A stretch of 64,000 nt of DNA from Odontocerum albicorne. Lineage: Eukaryota > Arthropoda > Insecta > Trichoptera > Odontoceridae. Under the pieces are notes generated by a model, which did not search any database, was not told the origin of the DNA, and saw nothing but the letters and a program-made list of their open reading frames with translations. Below are positions 23,655 through 35,600 of the stretch, one piece after another. Location: positions 36,012,281-36,076,280 of the forward strand of contig OX463855.1 of NCBI GenBank assembly GCA_949825065.1, in the 5' to 3' direction. The position numbers and the translations under genes are program-made. How positions within the stretch are numbered: the stretch's first letter is position 1; every line of letters starts with the position of its first letter.

Positions 23655-25900
23655 AACGTTACTTATTTATTTTTATTAAACTCTTTTATTTCAAATACAA
23701 TCTGGCGGGCTTATTGCCAGGCTGTAATCTCTTCCATTCCAACTAACCAGACAAAAGTAAATGAAGCAAGTTACCACATTCAAATGACTATCCATCCCCA
23801 CGAAATCCATGAACACGTACGTGAGCATACGCCACAAACCCCACAAAGATGGACACTCACCCGAACATTCCTTTTCATATAAAGTTAGATATCATCAATC
23901 AAAGGAAGGAAAAAAAATCAGGAATAAAACACTTTATATTACTGACTAAAAAGGAATAGTTTTTTCAGTCGCTTCTTAAAGCACGCCAAGGACGGATCGA
24001 GTCTAACATTGGTGTAACTGATTCCAGAGTCTCATTGCATGGACAGTAAAGGATGATGTAAAAAAGAGGAGCGGTGAACTAGAAAGGCCAATAAACAATC
24101 TCTGTTTGCGCGTAGCGCTAATCCAAAGATGCTGAACATTTTCGGCGAGATAAGATGGGGGGGGGGGGGGGGGGGGAGGGACAGTTAAGGATATTATATA
24201 ATAGAGACAGTATGTGAATTTGGCATCTATTTCGAACGTTCAACCAGTTCAATGCCTTCTGGTATGAAGCTATATGATCGTACTTTCGTAGGTTGAAAAT
24301 AAATCTTAGATAAACATTTTTAAGATGCAGTTATTTATCCAGCTGTTCCTCTGTAACATCCAAGTAACATACGTCCGCATAGTCCAGAATCGGAAACAGC
24401 AGAGATTGCACGAGTAAAATTTTGGTTTAAGTAGGCAGGAATCTTTGCTGCACTTTAAGGTATTGAAGGCTGAAAAACATCCTTCAGCTTACCTCATTTA
24501 TTTTATCTCGCCATGAGAGAGTGTTATCTATTAGCATTCTTAGGTTTTTAACAGTTTTATGTAATGGTATGGTAGAGCTATTAAGTAATATTGGAGGGAG
24601 TAAGTCAGTGTTGAATTTACTGAGAAGCTGAGGGCTGTCAATGAGGATCGTTTGAGACTTCGTAGGTTATTGAGTAAGTCATGCTCCCTAGTCCACTCGG
24701 AAATCGATTAACGTCCACATTTAGATCGTTCAATGCCGTGTGAAAGCAATTTGGATCAAAATGAATATTTATCTGCAGGTCATCCGCATACAGATGATAA
24801 GAACACTTAAGAGATTATGTTATTGGGTTGATCAATAAATTAAAAATGAGTGGAGAGAGAATTCTACCTTGGGGAACACCTGCAGAGAGATCAGTCCATT
24901 CAGATATATTTACAAGATTATTGTCTAAATTTTAAATAGATCAAAAACCAAACAATGTCCGATTCAGAGAATCGTAATGAACGCATTCGAACCATAAGCA
25001 GATCAAAGTCTAGAGTATTGAATGCATTGTTAAAATTCCGTAGATATAACAATGTCAGCTCTTTAAAGCTCACTCCACATCTCACATCATCCATAGTCTT
25101 AACCAGTGCGGTTGTGTTACAAGTACTATGCCCCGGATGAAATCCTGATTGCAACATATTAAACAATTCAAATTGATTAAGGTGGAAATCAATTTGTAAA
25201 TGAACCATTTTTTCAATAATTTTAAATGATGTAAGCAGGATAGATATGGACCTAAAGTCTTTATATGACGTGGGTGAGCCATTTTTCGGGGTCGGAATAA
25301 TTAGAGCCTTTTTCCACACACTAGAAAAGCTGCTAGTAGACAAAGAAAAATTAATTATGTGTATTATGATAGGGAGAATAGCATCGTTAATCAAGGAGAT
25401 GAATGCAATCGAAATGTTGTCGTCACCCATCGCTTTTGAGGATATAGTCAAAATAATATGACGAACTTCATTTATAGTATATCACCTCCTAAAACTGGAG
25501 CTCAGGAACATTGAGTCGAGGCATTTCAAGAAGTTTTCGGAGTGTTCTCCTTAGCGTTAGTGTATAAAGTGAGTGATGGTGTTACAAAATGTATGTTAAA
25601 ATTATTACTTGAGTTGTCCGAGGATTTAACACCCATATAGTTGAGGGTTTTTCCCCTTTTTGCAGGCTGACAGTTTTGAAGGGTGGAAAAAAAGTGTTTT
25701 ATGTTTGCATTCCTACATAGTTGTGTACATTTATTGCGAAACCGTCGAAAAATCTCCCATAGTTGATCATTGGGATTAGACTTCAAGTTTTTCTTCGCTC
25801 TATCACTTCTCACCATGTTTTTTTTAATGTCATCAATCAGCCATAGGGCAGGTCTATGCTTTGAGTTAGTTTTAGTGGAGCGTATCCTTCGATGATAGAC
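23655..25900 (-). mobile_element. Jockey/CR1-like LINE, 5'-truncated and decayed
   Basis: The longest LINE in the window. Minus-strand order: pre-RT region (25816-25526: LWEIFRRFRNKCTQLCRNAN), RT fingers (25451-24918: VWKKALIIPTPKNGSPTSYK, DFRSISILLTSFKIIEKMVH, FHPGHSTCNTTALVKTMDDV, FNNAFNTLDFDLL), a worn palm (24900-24500), the thumb motif YDHIASYQKALNWLNVRNR-like at 24288-24180, a poly-G tract (24159-24176 on plus), the C-terminus (24130-23945: [32 protein letters not shown]), and a 3' UTR ending near 23660. The F/YADD box is not intact, so it is dead. The 3' tail is shared with SINE family 1. Confidence 0.88.
24918..25451 (-). pseudogene. LINE reverse transcriptase, finger and early palm domain
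   Basis: 177 codons without stop. Block order KALIIPTPK ... SYKDFRSISILLTSFKIIEK ... QSGFHPGHSTCNTTA ... LLYLRNFNNAFNTLDFDLLM matches non-LTR RT domains 1-3. In a live element LLYLRNFNNAFNT would read as the first catalytic Asp block (LDFSKAFDT); here Asp is changed to Asn, which inactivates it. Confidence 0.88.
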
Positions 25901-25920
25901 GGAATTGCAAGGAGAAGAAT

Positions 25921-26075
25921 CACGATCTTTGTGGCCTAGTCGGTAAGATGCCTATCATACAACTCGGAGGCCGCGTGTTCGATTATTTTTTTAAAAAAGG
26001 TTACCAGTTTGGTTTTCATAACACACTATTAAACATCTTTCCGCTTGGTTAGAATAAATAGCTACATGGTAACTA
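25921..26075 (+). mobile_element. SINE family 1 copy, worn
   Basis: Head TTTGTGGCCTAGTCGGTAAG with a B-box relic GTGTTCGATTA, then body TACCAGTTTGG and tail TTGGTTAGAATAAATAGCT. It lies about 430 bp upstream of the first lipocalin gene. Confidence 0.7.
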
Positions 26076-26413
26076 ACTAACTCAAAGTGGTACTATACAC
26101 AACGAAAGCGTAATATAACAATTACCGCTTATGTCTGACGGATTTCATGCTTAGGTCTGACTGATGACGTATAAAATCAAACATATATCATATTTAGGTT
26201 TGTCATGTTATGTTCGGATATAACTAATTTTACGTTTCATCAATAAATGTGTTTGACCTACTGGTCCAAAGGAATATGTTTAAACGAAAATTTGCTTTAA
26301 ATGAAAAACATATATTATTTAGGTATTTAATACTGTTATCTGGCGATGATATTGTGTACGTGGGACTAGTTTCTGAATTTCCTATTCGAATAGATAAAGC
26401 ATTATCTTTATGG

Positions 26414-26450
26414 TATAAATAAGGTGTTCAGAGTGTGCGCATATTAGTTT
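26414..26450 (+). promoter_or_regulatory. Core promoter of lipocalin gene 1 (TATA + initiator)
   Basis: TATAAATA at 26414-26421 and an initiator-like TTAGTTT with its A at 26446, 32 bp downstream, the normal arthropod spacing. The start codon is at 26510, leaving a 5' UTR of about 64 nt without an intron. Confidence 0.65.
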
Positions 26451-26509
26451 TAACTTTGTTCCTCGTTAAGGAAGTGTTATTTATTACATTCTAATATCAT
26501 ATTCTAAAA

Positions 26510-26623
26510 ATGTTTATATTCGTGGCAGTTTTGGCCCTCATTGGCTCAGCTAGTGCACAAGTAGAATTACCTGGACAATGCGGCGACCCAATTAAACCTA
26601 TGGAGGGTTTTGACATATCTAGG
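26510..26623 (+). CDS. Lipocalin 1 exon 1 (signal peptide)
   Basis: 38 codons ending in GFDISR at an AGG|GTAAGC donor, phase 0. Contains the signal peptide and first cysteine (ELPGQCGDPIKPMEGF). Start ATG is the first in the inferred mRNA after the TATA box. Confidence 0.88.
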
Positions 26624-29600
26624 GTAAGCATTTTCTTTTTTATGTTCAATGTTATATCGGAGAGTGGCATACTACTATATATGTCGGTTTATTCATATTC
26701 TACAGTTCGAAGCAACTGTTGAATTGCGCTCAAACCATTCTCTTTAATTCTTGATATAGAGAATGGTTTGGGCGCAGTTTTTCTACTTCTTTTACCAGTT
26801 ATGTATAAATTAGTTTTTATCAATATTTATTGATTCATTAACTTTTCGACTATTAATAGTTTTTACAAAACTCAATAAAAGTGATAGAGAATAAAGAAAT
26901 GTTATACAAAATGCTTAAATACATTCATAAATACCATCACGCTATCTTCCTTTTGAGGTAGGTAAAGAGGACAGAGTGCCAGACTTTCCTATCTCGACAC
27001 ATATCCTTAGCGTCTTCCACATCCATACACCGTCTAATGCAACTTCTACGATATCTCTGACTTTCGACGTTTCCTTCTTTCAGAGAACATAATTCACTTG
27101 ATCTAACCATACTTTCCTTGGTCTTCCTCTCACACGCCTTCCACTTACAATTGCACTGTATATTTTCTTCTTTCATTCGTTTCACGTGCTCAAACCATCA
27201 ATTAAGTTCACTTTTTTTTAACTAGGTGTACATAAAGATGAATGTCTGGAAACGAGGTAACGTGGTTCTAATAGCGCCTTAAAGTGTAGGGTTTTACTAC
27301 CAACACTAGTAAAACCCTTGACTTTAAGGCACCATTAGAACCACGCACCCTCGATTATTATAACAAAATGCTTTCATTTTTTTAAAACTAATAGTCGCTT
27401 CAAGGTTTCCATTACAACATCGAATAAATATTTGAATTTTGTAGTACTTTTTAATGGGATTAAAGCAGGCATTTCTTCAGTTACGATAAAATCTTTATCG
27501 ACACCATGTAAAAATATCGCCAACTGGGCACTAGTTGATTATTTATACTTGGAGTATCGGTCCGACTTTGTGACACCTTGCTCCATCGGACATTGTGAGA
27601 CGGACGTGGGATATTTGTACTCGGAGTATCGGTCCGACTTTGGGACACCTTGCTCCATCGAACATTGTGAGACGGACGTGGGATATTTTATTTGGATATT
27701 TTGGGTGGTGGATAAAAACATGGTATTAGCGAGGAAAATATATCATATATTTGGGGAGACGGTGACACCTTGTTCCATCGGACATTGTGAGGCGGACGTT
27801 GGATATTTGTACTCGGAGTATCGGCCCAACTTTGTGACACCTCGCTCCGTCGGACATTGTGAGACGGTCGTGGGATATTTGTACTCGGAGTATCGGTCCG
27901 ACTTTGGGACACCTTGCTCCATCGAAAATTGTGAGACGGACGTGGGATATTTTATTTGGATATTTTGGGTGGTGGATAAAAACATGGTATTAGCGAGGAA
28001 AATATATCATATATTTGGGGAGACGGTGTGACTTAACAAGATAAATATTTTAAATAGATAAGTAATGGGCGATAGATAAATATATACTAGGTATATGTGT
28101 GCTATTTGCACAATTTGGCGCCTACCGTTGCGGATCGGGGTGCGTTGAGTGGTACGATATTTTTTTGAGCCTGGGGTGAACTAAGTAAATGTTCGCTCCA
28201 AATGGGCAACAGTGGTGAATAACTGTTAAGAGTGTCGGTTCAATGGCAGGACGCCTTGCTCATTCATCGGATAATTTCTGACTGTTAGGATATTTAGGTT
28301 GAAATTTGGGCTGAACAGTGTAGTTAAGCACCAAAGAATGAACATAGAAGCTTTTGATTTTAAGATGTTTTCTACACTAATGGATATATGAACAATACAT
28401 CGAACAAAATTGGATTTTTTTCTCAGGGCATATTATATTTTCAGAACTTTCCTAACGTTCTTTAATTAATCCACCGTCTTTAATGGTTTTGACTTCTTGG
28501 CGATAATTTCAGTACTGCATAACTCACTTTTTCACCAATGATTTTGAATAGGAGGACACAAGCTCTTGAAAAGTTAGTGTTGTCCTGAAAGAATTATTTT
28601 GAAAAGTTAGTGTTGTCCTGAAAGAATTATTTTGAAAAGTTAGTGTTGTCCTGAAATAATTATTTTTAGTTCAGTATATATATTATCTGCATGGAATTGG
28701 CCTTCTAATTTGCTAAATACAGATGCGTACTAAGTACTATATTAAATTATTTAAGAGCTTTAAATCAATATTTAACTATTTAATCAATATTAAATTATAT
28801 TGTTTATAGTTAAGGCATTAACGTTGTGGAGGTTTAAAGACATTGTAATTTGTTTTATCAAACACTGTTTATTCCACTTCATGTAACGGTATAACCCTAC
28901 AAGTTTCATTCGAGGCGGTCTTAACAAATCCTCTAATTTATTCTAAAATGGCTAATCATTGTATCAATGAAAACCATACATTTTCTATCGATGTTAAATT
29001 CTTACATATCAGCAGTAGCGGAAATAAATTGGACACATTAGAGGCCCTAGAAATTTCTAAGTCAGTGCATCGAGATGAACATCTGGAAAACACATATATA
29101 CCAAGAATCTCTCCGCTGCTCGCCGAGGTCATCCCATGCCTCCCTCAGTCCCCAATCCCCAACCAGAATGTTTACCGTTAGAAGCGTGTATGTCGGTACC
29201 AGTTCGAGCATAATTCAGTCTTTTTTGTGCTCCCCTGATGATTGGTGAAAGCCTTGAAACCGGTAGGGTTATACCGTTACAAAAAGTGGAATAAACAGTG
29301 TTTGATAAAACAAATTACAATATTAAATTATTTAAAAGTTGATGCAGTTTCGTTGCAAATCAAGACAACTGGCTTGTTATTTATTTCAATAAAACAATAT
29401 TGACTTATCCAATTCTTGTGAAAGATTCGTCGGCAGTTTTCCTATTTGTAGACTTACTACCCATGTGTTTTTATTAAATAAGAGGATAACTGTCACTATA
29501 TATAGTCACTAAGTCAACTATATAATGATATGTCACTAAGACTGTAAAATACTGTATATGAGTGAAAAATTATAAATCTTAAAAATGACATAGGTAACTA

Positions 29601-32600
29601 ATCGAGCGAATTGAAGTGATACTAAACGACCATTATCAATCACCCCAAGAGCACTGATAATCAGCGCCTCCAAACGATATTTTAGGCATACTCGGACCTG
29701 ATCTTTCCAGCCCGGAATCACAGTGGGAAAAAATGTGGCCCCATCGGTATCCTTGGTTCGTGAGCTAAACGACTTAACCATTGAACCATGAGGGCTTACA
29801 AATTCTTGCATTATTTTTTTATACTTAATATGAATACAATTTTCATTGCATGAGTATCTTCTTCATCATCTTATTTTAGGCCTGTCGGCCTGTTATGGTC
29901 CTGTATCATTGTTTGCCTCTTGCGACGTCGACTGCCAGCTGTCTTTCCATCTTTTGGGAGGTCGTCCTGGAGATCTTCTTGCTTGGGGGATACTGTCCCT
30001 GGCCATTCTTACGGCTCTTGGTTCCGCCATTCTGTATACGTGTTCATTCCAGAACCTTCTTCTCTGTCGTCCCCATCTGACAATATCTTCAACTTCGCAC
30101 GTCCTTCGGATTTCTGTGTTTCGTACTCTATTACGAAGGGTTTTGCCAGCGATACTCCTGAGTACCTTCATTTCGCTGCTTCGAAGGAGATTTTTGGTTC
30201 TGACAGTGTCCGCTCTGGACTCTATGCTGTATGTCATTATGGGGCGGACACAGGTCTTGTATATCCTCACCTTGCTTTGGATGTTCATATGCTTGTTTTT
30301 CCAGATAGTATTCTTTAAACATCCGGAAATAGCTGCGGCCTTTTGTGATTGTTCAAGCACTTCGCCATAGAGGTCATTATTGCACATTATGCTAGCACCC
30401 AAGTATTAAAATTTTTGTTACTTGATCAATCGGTTTGTCGTCGATCGCCACACTGCATCCAACTTGCTCTCTGGCTAGAGTCATGCATTTAGTCTTGCTG
30501 ATGTACATATACATGTTGTATTTTTTGAAAGCAGTGTGGAATCGATGTAGCATTTCTTGCAGGTCTTGCTCAGATTCGGATATGATGATGGCATCGTCAG
30601 CATAGTACTATATATGATGTTTAGCATATTGTCGCCCATCTTGTATCCCAGGTTAAGGTCGGCAACTTCTTCTATAATTTTATCCATAACCAAGTTAAAT
30701 ATATATGTGCTTAAACTATCTCCTTGTCTTAATCCGGTTGGTGTTGGAACGTCATTAGAGAGTTCTCCGTCTACGCGAATTCTTGTGGAGCTATGTAGGT
30801 TTATGTCTCTAATGTTTTTGGCGATGGAGGGTGACACGTCCCTTTCGAGCAAAATGCTTATTACATCTGCTAGTTGGATTCTATCAAAGGCATTGGTCAG
30901 ATTGATAAAAGCAAAGTAAGCAGTCTTGTTGTATTCCAAAGACTTTTCTTTAATTTGCCGCAGTATGAATATATTGTAGCATCTGTAGTAGATCTGTTTC
31001 TTCGGAATCCTTGTTGTTCATCTCTATTTTCAATTTGTTGTTCTGATTTTACTCTTAGGAATTTGGTGAAGAGCTTGAGAAATGCGCTTAACACTTGCTT
31101 TACTGTGCTAAAAAAATCCGCCAGCCACGGTGCTGGACGCTAAGCGTCCAGTGAAAAACGTATGTTTTAAATTAAAATTATGCAAAATCCGCTAGGTTAT
31201 TTTTTGTAATTAGCTATAAAAATATTTTTATTATGTATTAAAACGTCGAATAATCAAATTAAATATAAGTCCTGGTCACTCGCTATCGATCACAGGGTGG
31301 CAAGTGTTAAAAGAGATATTCCATAAATAAATGAGTATTATATTGCACAAATAAATCAATATCAGTATTATTCAGGATATATAATATATTACACGTAAGA
31401 AATACGAGTATAGCTGCATCCATGTTGTATTTTCTTTTTAATTTTTGTTAATACATTAGTCTATTTGTCTGATTTAATTTTTTTTTTTTATTATTTATAT
31501 ATAAATCTTCTTCACTGTTTCGGAAACCTACAATACGTATATAGTATTAAACAATTATATTTCATAGTTTTTAATTTCATGATTTATAAAAAAAAAAAAC
31601 AGCTCGCGGACCGCGGGTTTGCCATGACTGTTCTATGAAATCGATAGATTGTTACTATAAAATAATAGCTGATTATAAAAAAGAACTTTTATGTAATTTT
31701 CGTCCAGTTATTGTTATTTTGCTTAATAAGTATTTTTTTTTCTTCAGTATATGGGTGTATGGTATCAAATCTACAGAGTGGCTCAACCGTTCGAAGCAAA
31801 ACTGGACTGTGTTCATGTGAACTATACATTGGTGAATAGTACAGTGAATTTGGTCAACTCAGGAGTGTTCAACCATACCTCGGAGAGCGTCAACGGAACT
31901 GCAATGGCTGCAAATGCGACGGTGGCCAACTTTGTTGTAACCATCAATAGTAAGTTTTTTCTATTTGTTTGTCGATATTGTTTTTCAGCATAACCTAAAT
32001 ATTAAATGTCCCGCCGCCTCTTCTTATCTCGTCGAAAATTTTCAGCGTCTTTCCGATCATGGATTGGCGCTACTCTCAAACAGAGATTGTGTATAAGCCT
32101 TCCCACTTCAACGCCCCTCTTTTTATAACGTGTTTCATTCCTAATTTTTCTTTCTTCTCCACCTTTTCCTTTAATTAATAATTTCACTTTAAATGAAAAT
32201 GAATGATCGGGTGATAGTTAGTTCTTGAGGTGTTCATGAGTGTATGTTCACATATATGTTCATGCATTTTGTGGAGATGATTAGTTATTTGAATGATCGG
32301 GTGATAGTTAGTTCTTGAGGTGTTCATGAGTGTATGTTCACATATATGTTCATGCATTTTATGGGGATGATTAGTTATTTGAATGATCGGGTGATAGTTA
32401 GTTCTTGAGGTGTTCATGAGTGTATGTTCACATATATGTTCATGCATTTTGTGGGGATGATTAGTTATTTGAATGATCGGGTGATAGTTAGTTCTTGAGG
32501 TGTTCATGAGTATATGTTCACATATATGTTCATGTATTTTGTGGAGATGATTAGTTATTTGAATGATCGGGTGATAGTTAGTTCTTGAGGTGTTCATGAG

Positions 32601-35600
32601 TGTATGTTCATGCATTTTGTGGGGATGATTAGTTATTTGATCGGGTGATAGTTAGTTCTTGAGGTGTTTATGAGTGTATGTTCACATATATGTTCATGCA
32701 TTTTGTGGGGATGATTAGTTATTTGAATGATCGGGTGATAGTTAGTTCTTGAGGTGTTCATGAGTGTATGTTCACATATATGTTCATGCATTTTGTGGGG
32801 ATGATTAGTTATTTGATCGGGTGATAGTTAGTTCTTGAGGTTTCCATGAGTGTATGCTCACATATATGTTCATGCATTTTGTGGAGATGATTTGTTATTT
32901 GAATGTTTTTTTTGCGACCATGTGACTTGCTCTATTTACATTTGTCTTGTTGACTGGAAGAGATTGCCGGCTATAAATAAGCCAGCCAGATTATTTTGCA
33001 ATGTGTGCTATTTAAAAACTTGAAAAATATTCACGAACAAGTTGATAAGATTTTTTTGTTTCTTTGAATTATTTTGTGTGTAACACGATACATCTGTTCG
33101 GCGTATTGCTATACATCAATATCTTCTAACAAACAAGGGGTTGTTAGAAGATATTGATAAGATTTTATAAATAATATTTAAGATATTATATATAATATAT
33201 TAGTAATAAAAAAATATATAAACAATTGGGCACTCATCATGCCAATTTTGAGCATTGCGGAAGCATCACTTAAGAAATTAACTACGCAATATTCACATCA
33301 ATAATGTTACTGTTTCATTGCAACAATTGGTGTATTCAAACTATTGTATACGTTAATTTATAATAAAGTAAGTTTTTTTACTACGATAAGTCATAATCTT
33401 AAGAAAAAAAAACAATAACCCGTGGTTCTATTGGGATGCATATCTGAACGCTTTGCTAACTTCGTTTTTGACTCACCGTTATTCAGAATGCTGACTATAA
33501 TTGCGTTGTATACTATATAGAGCAATTTAAATGTATTGCCATATGGCAATTTATTCCAAACAAGCAGAAAGGTGAAGATGAACTGAAAATGAAATGAAAA
33601 AGATGACCTCCGTGGCCTGGTGGGTAAGACGCCTGTCTCCCAGCTCGGGGGTAACGGGTTCAAATCTCGCTGGAAACAAGATTTTAAAAAAAAGATTCGT
33701 CTTGTTTTCACTTAAGGCCTCTTTCAAAATATTTATATATGGTTGGAAGAGATTGATATATGGCAATAAGTCCGGCAGGTTGTACTGTATACAAAAAAAA
33801 AGTGTAATGCAATACAGAAAAGGTGTTGAACAAACATTTAATAAGAACCAGACTGGAATCTTTTTAAACACATTTGGATATAAACGGGAATCAATCCCCG
33901 GGCTGGAAGACAGGGGCTTACCAATGAAGCCACGGAAAGGTTGGTTGGAAGAAATACCCACACGATAATAAACCAATCAAGTTGTTTTGTATTAAAAATA
34001 AATGTAATATAAGACTTTGCTTTATTCCCACTAATGTTGAATTAGGAGCAAGATGTTTCATATTTCAACATTTTCAATAAAACGTTCATAAGAATTTCTG
34101 TTGGTGTAATTAAATGTCACTCCTTCTTGGTACATTAACAATCTTGCTGGCTTTTTACGAATTTGAGATATGCTTACTACATTGCTTTTTATTTTGAGGC
34201 GCATGGCCGCGCGGTAACGCACTAGACTTTCGCGCGAAAGGTCGCCAGTTCGAACCCCGTGCTACACTACTCCCCTCGAATGACACAGCCATTTTTTCCG
34301 CCTTCAATTCGGCGGTATAAGGATACCGATGACTTCTCTCATATATATATTCTTTAAAAAAAAAGGGGAAAAAAACATGCCGGTGTGCTTTAGTATGATG
34401 TTCGCTCACTTTTAATTTTTGTTTCTTTGTATGTTAATCCCACTTTATCATGGGTTCAACCATTAAACTAGACATAGGTCATTTTGAATTAGAAAATACA
34501 AAAAACTATCTCGAATAGTGATGTACCCTGTAGTCGGAAATTACCTGGTACCCGGCAATATTTTCAGTACCCGCACATTACCTGGTACCCGGCAATATTT
34601 TCGGTACCCGCACATTACCCAGATCCTCTAAATATTGCTTGGATCCAGTGCCGGGTATTGGGCCCCGTGTAAACTAAAAAAAAAAAAGATAATAAATCAA
34701 TGAAAATAAATGACACAACATTTATTATAACAACGTGTTTTATTATTGAGAAAAACATGCAATAATTTGTTTTAATTTAATAATTAAATCTCAATAGTGG
34801 AAAATCATAATGCAGAAATAATAATTTCTCTGCGTTTCGCGAAAGTAGTTTATTTATTCTCTCTTCGTAGATAATACCCGTCTCGCTGAACATTCTTTCA
34901 CTGGGTATACTGCCAGGAGGAGGAGATGGTTATAAGTATTTTCTAGCTAATTTAGATAGTTTTGGATAAATAACTGCATTTTTTGACCAGCCTCCCGGAT
35001 AACTGTTTTTAGTTTTCCAGATGCTCAACACCTGATACCCGGCAGTTTTTTTAGTAACCGGTACATCACTAATCTCGAATTAACATTACACCTTTCTTCT
35101 CTTTCTAGATAACACCGGTTCATATTGGGTGACAGCCACTGATTATGATTCATATGCAGTTGTCTACTCATGCAAGAATTTGACCGATAACAAAAAATCA
35201 GGTAAGTGTAATAACTGTAATCAATTAGATTTATAATCAATACGAAAGCGTCCCAGGTTCAATATCTGGCGGACCTTCCGGCCTAGACATAGTGTTTTAC
35301 ATTATATCATCTGAATTTATATTTTTCTTTAGTTTATCATGATATAAATAGGCCAAAAACCGTACGGTTGTCGCCAAAGAAAGAATACGAGAATTAAATT
35401 TTGAATACAAGAGAGCGAGATAACAATACTTCGAAACATATTGAAATTATACTGAACGAACCGGTGTCAAAAGAGACGGTGTCAATTTATTTTGAATTGT
35501 AATTAATTAAATAATTCATTTAATTCCTATTATATTGACCCTTTTAATTACTTGTGTTTACTACTTCGAAACAGATTGAAATTATACTGAACGAACCGGT

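Noticed and set aside
29846..30370. 174-codon plus-strand frame rich in Leu and Ser
   Set aside because: Antisense to the C-terminus of the RTE-like LINE at 29845-31087.
32184..32615. 143-codon minus-strand frame with 30-codon repeats (HEHICEHTLMNTSRTNYHPI)
   Set aside because: It is the 90-bp minisatellite derived from a LINE 3' UTR; the unit length being a multiple of three keeps it open by chance.
34195..34270. Possible tRNA gene (GCGCGGTAACGCACTAGACT, AGTTCGAACCCCG)
   Set aside because: Head of SINE family 2; the same segment is followed by SINE body in every copy.
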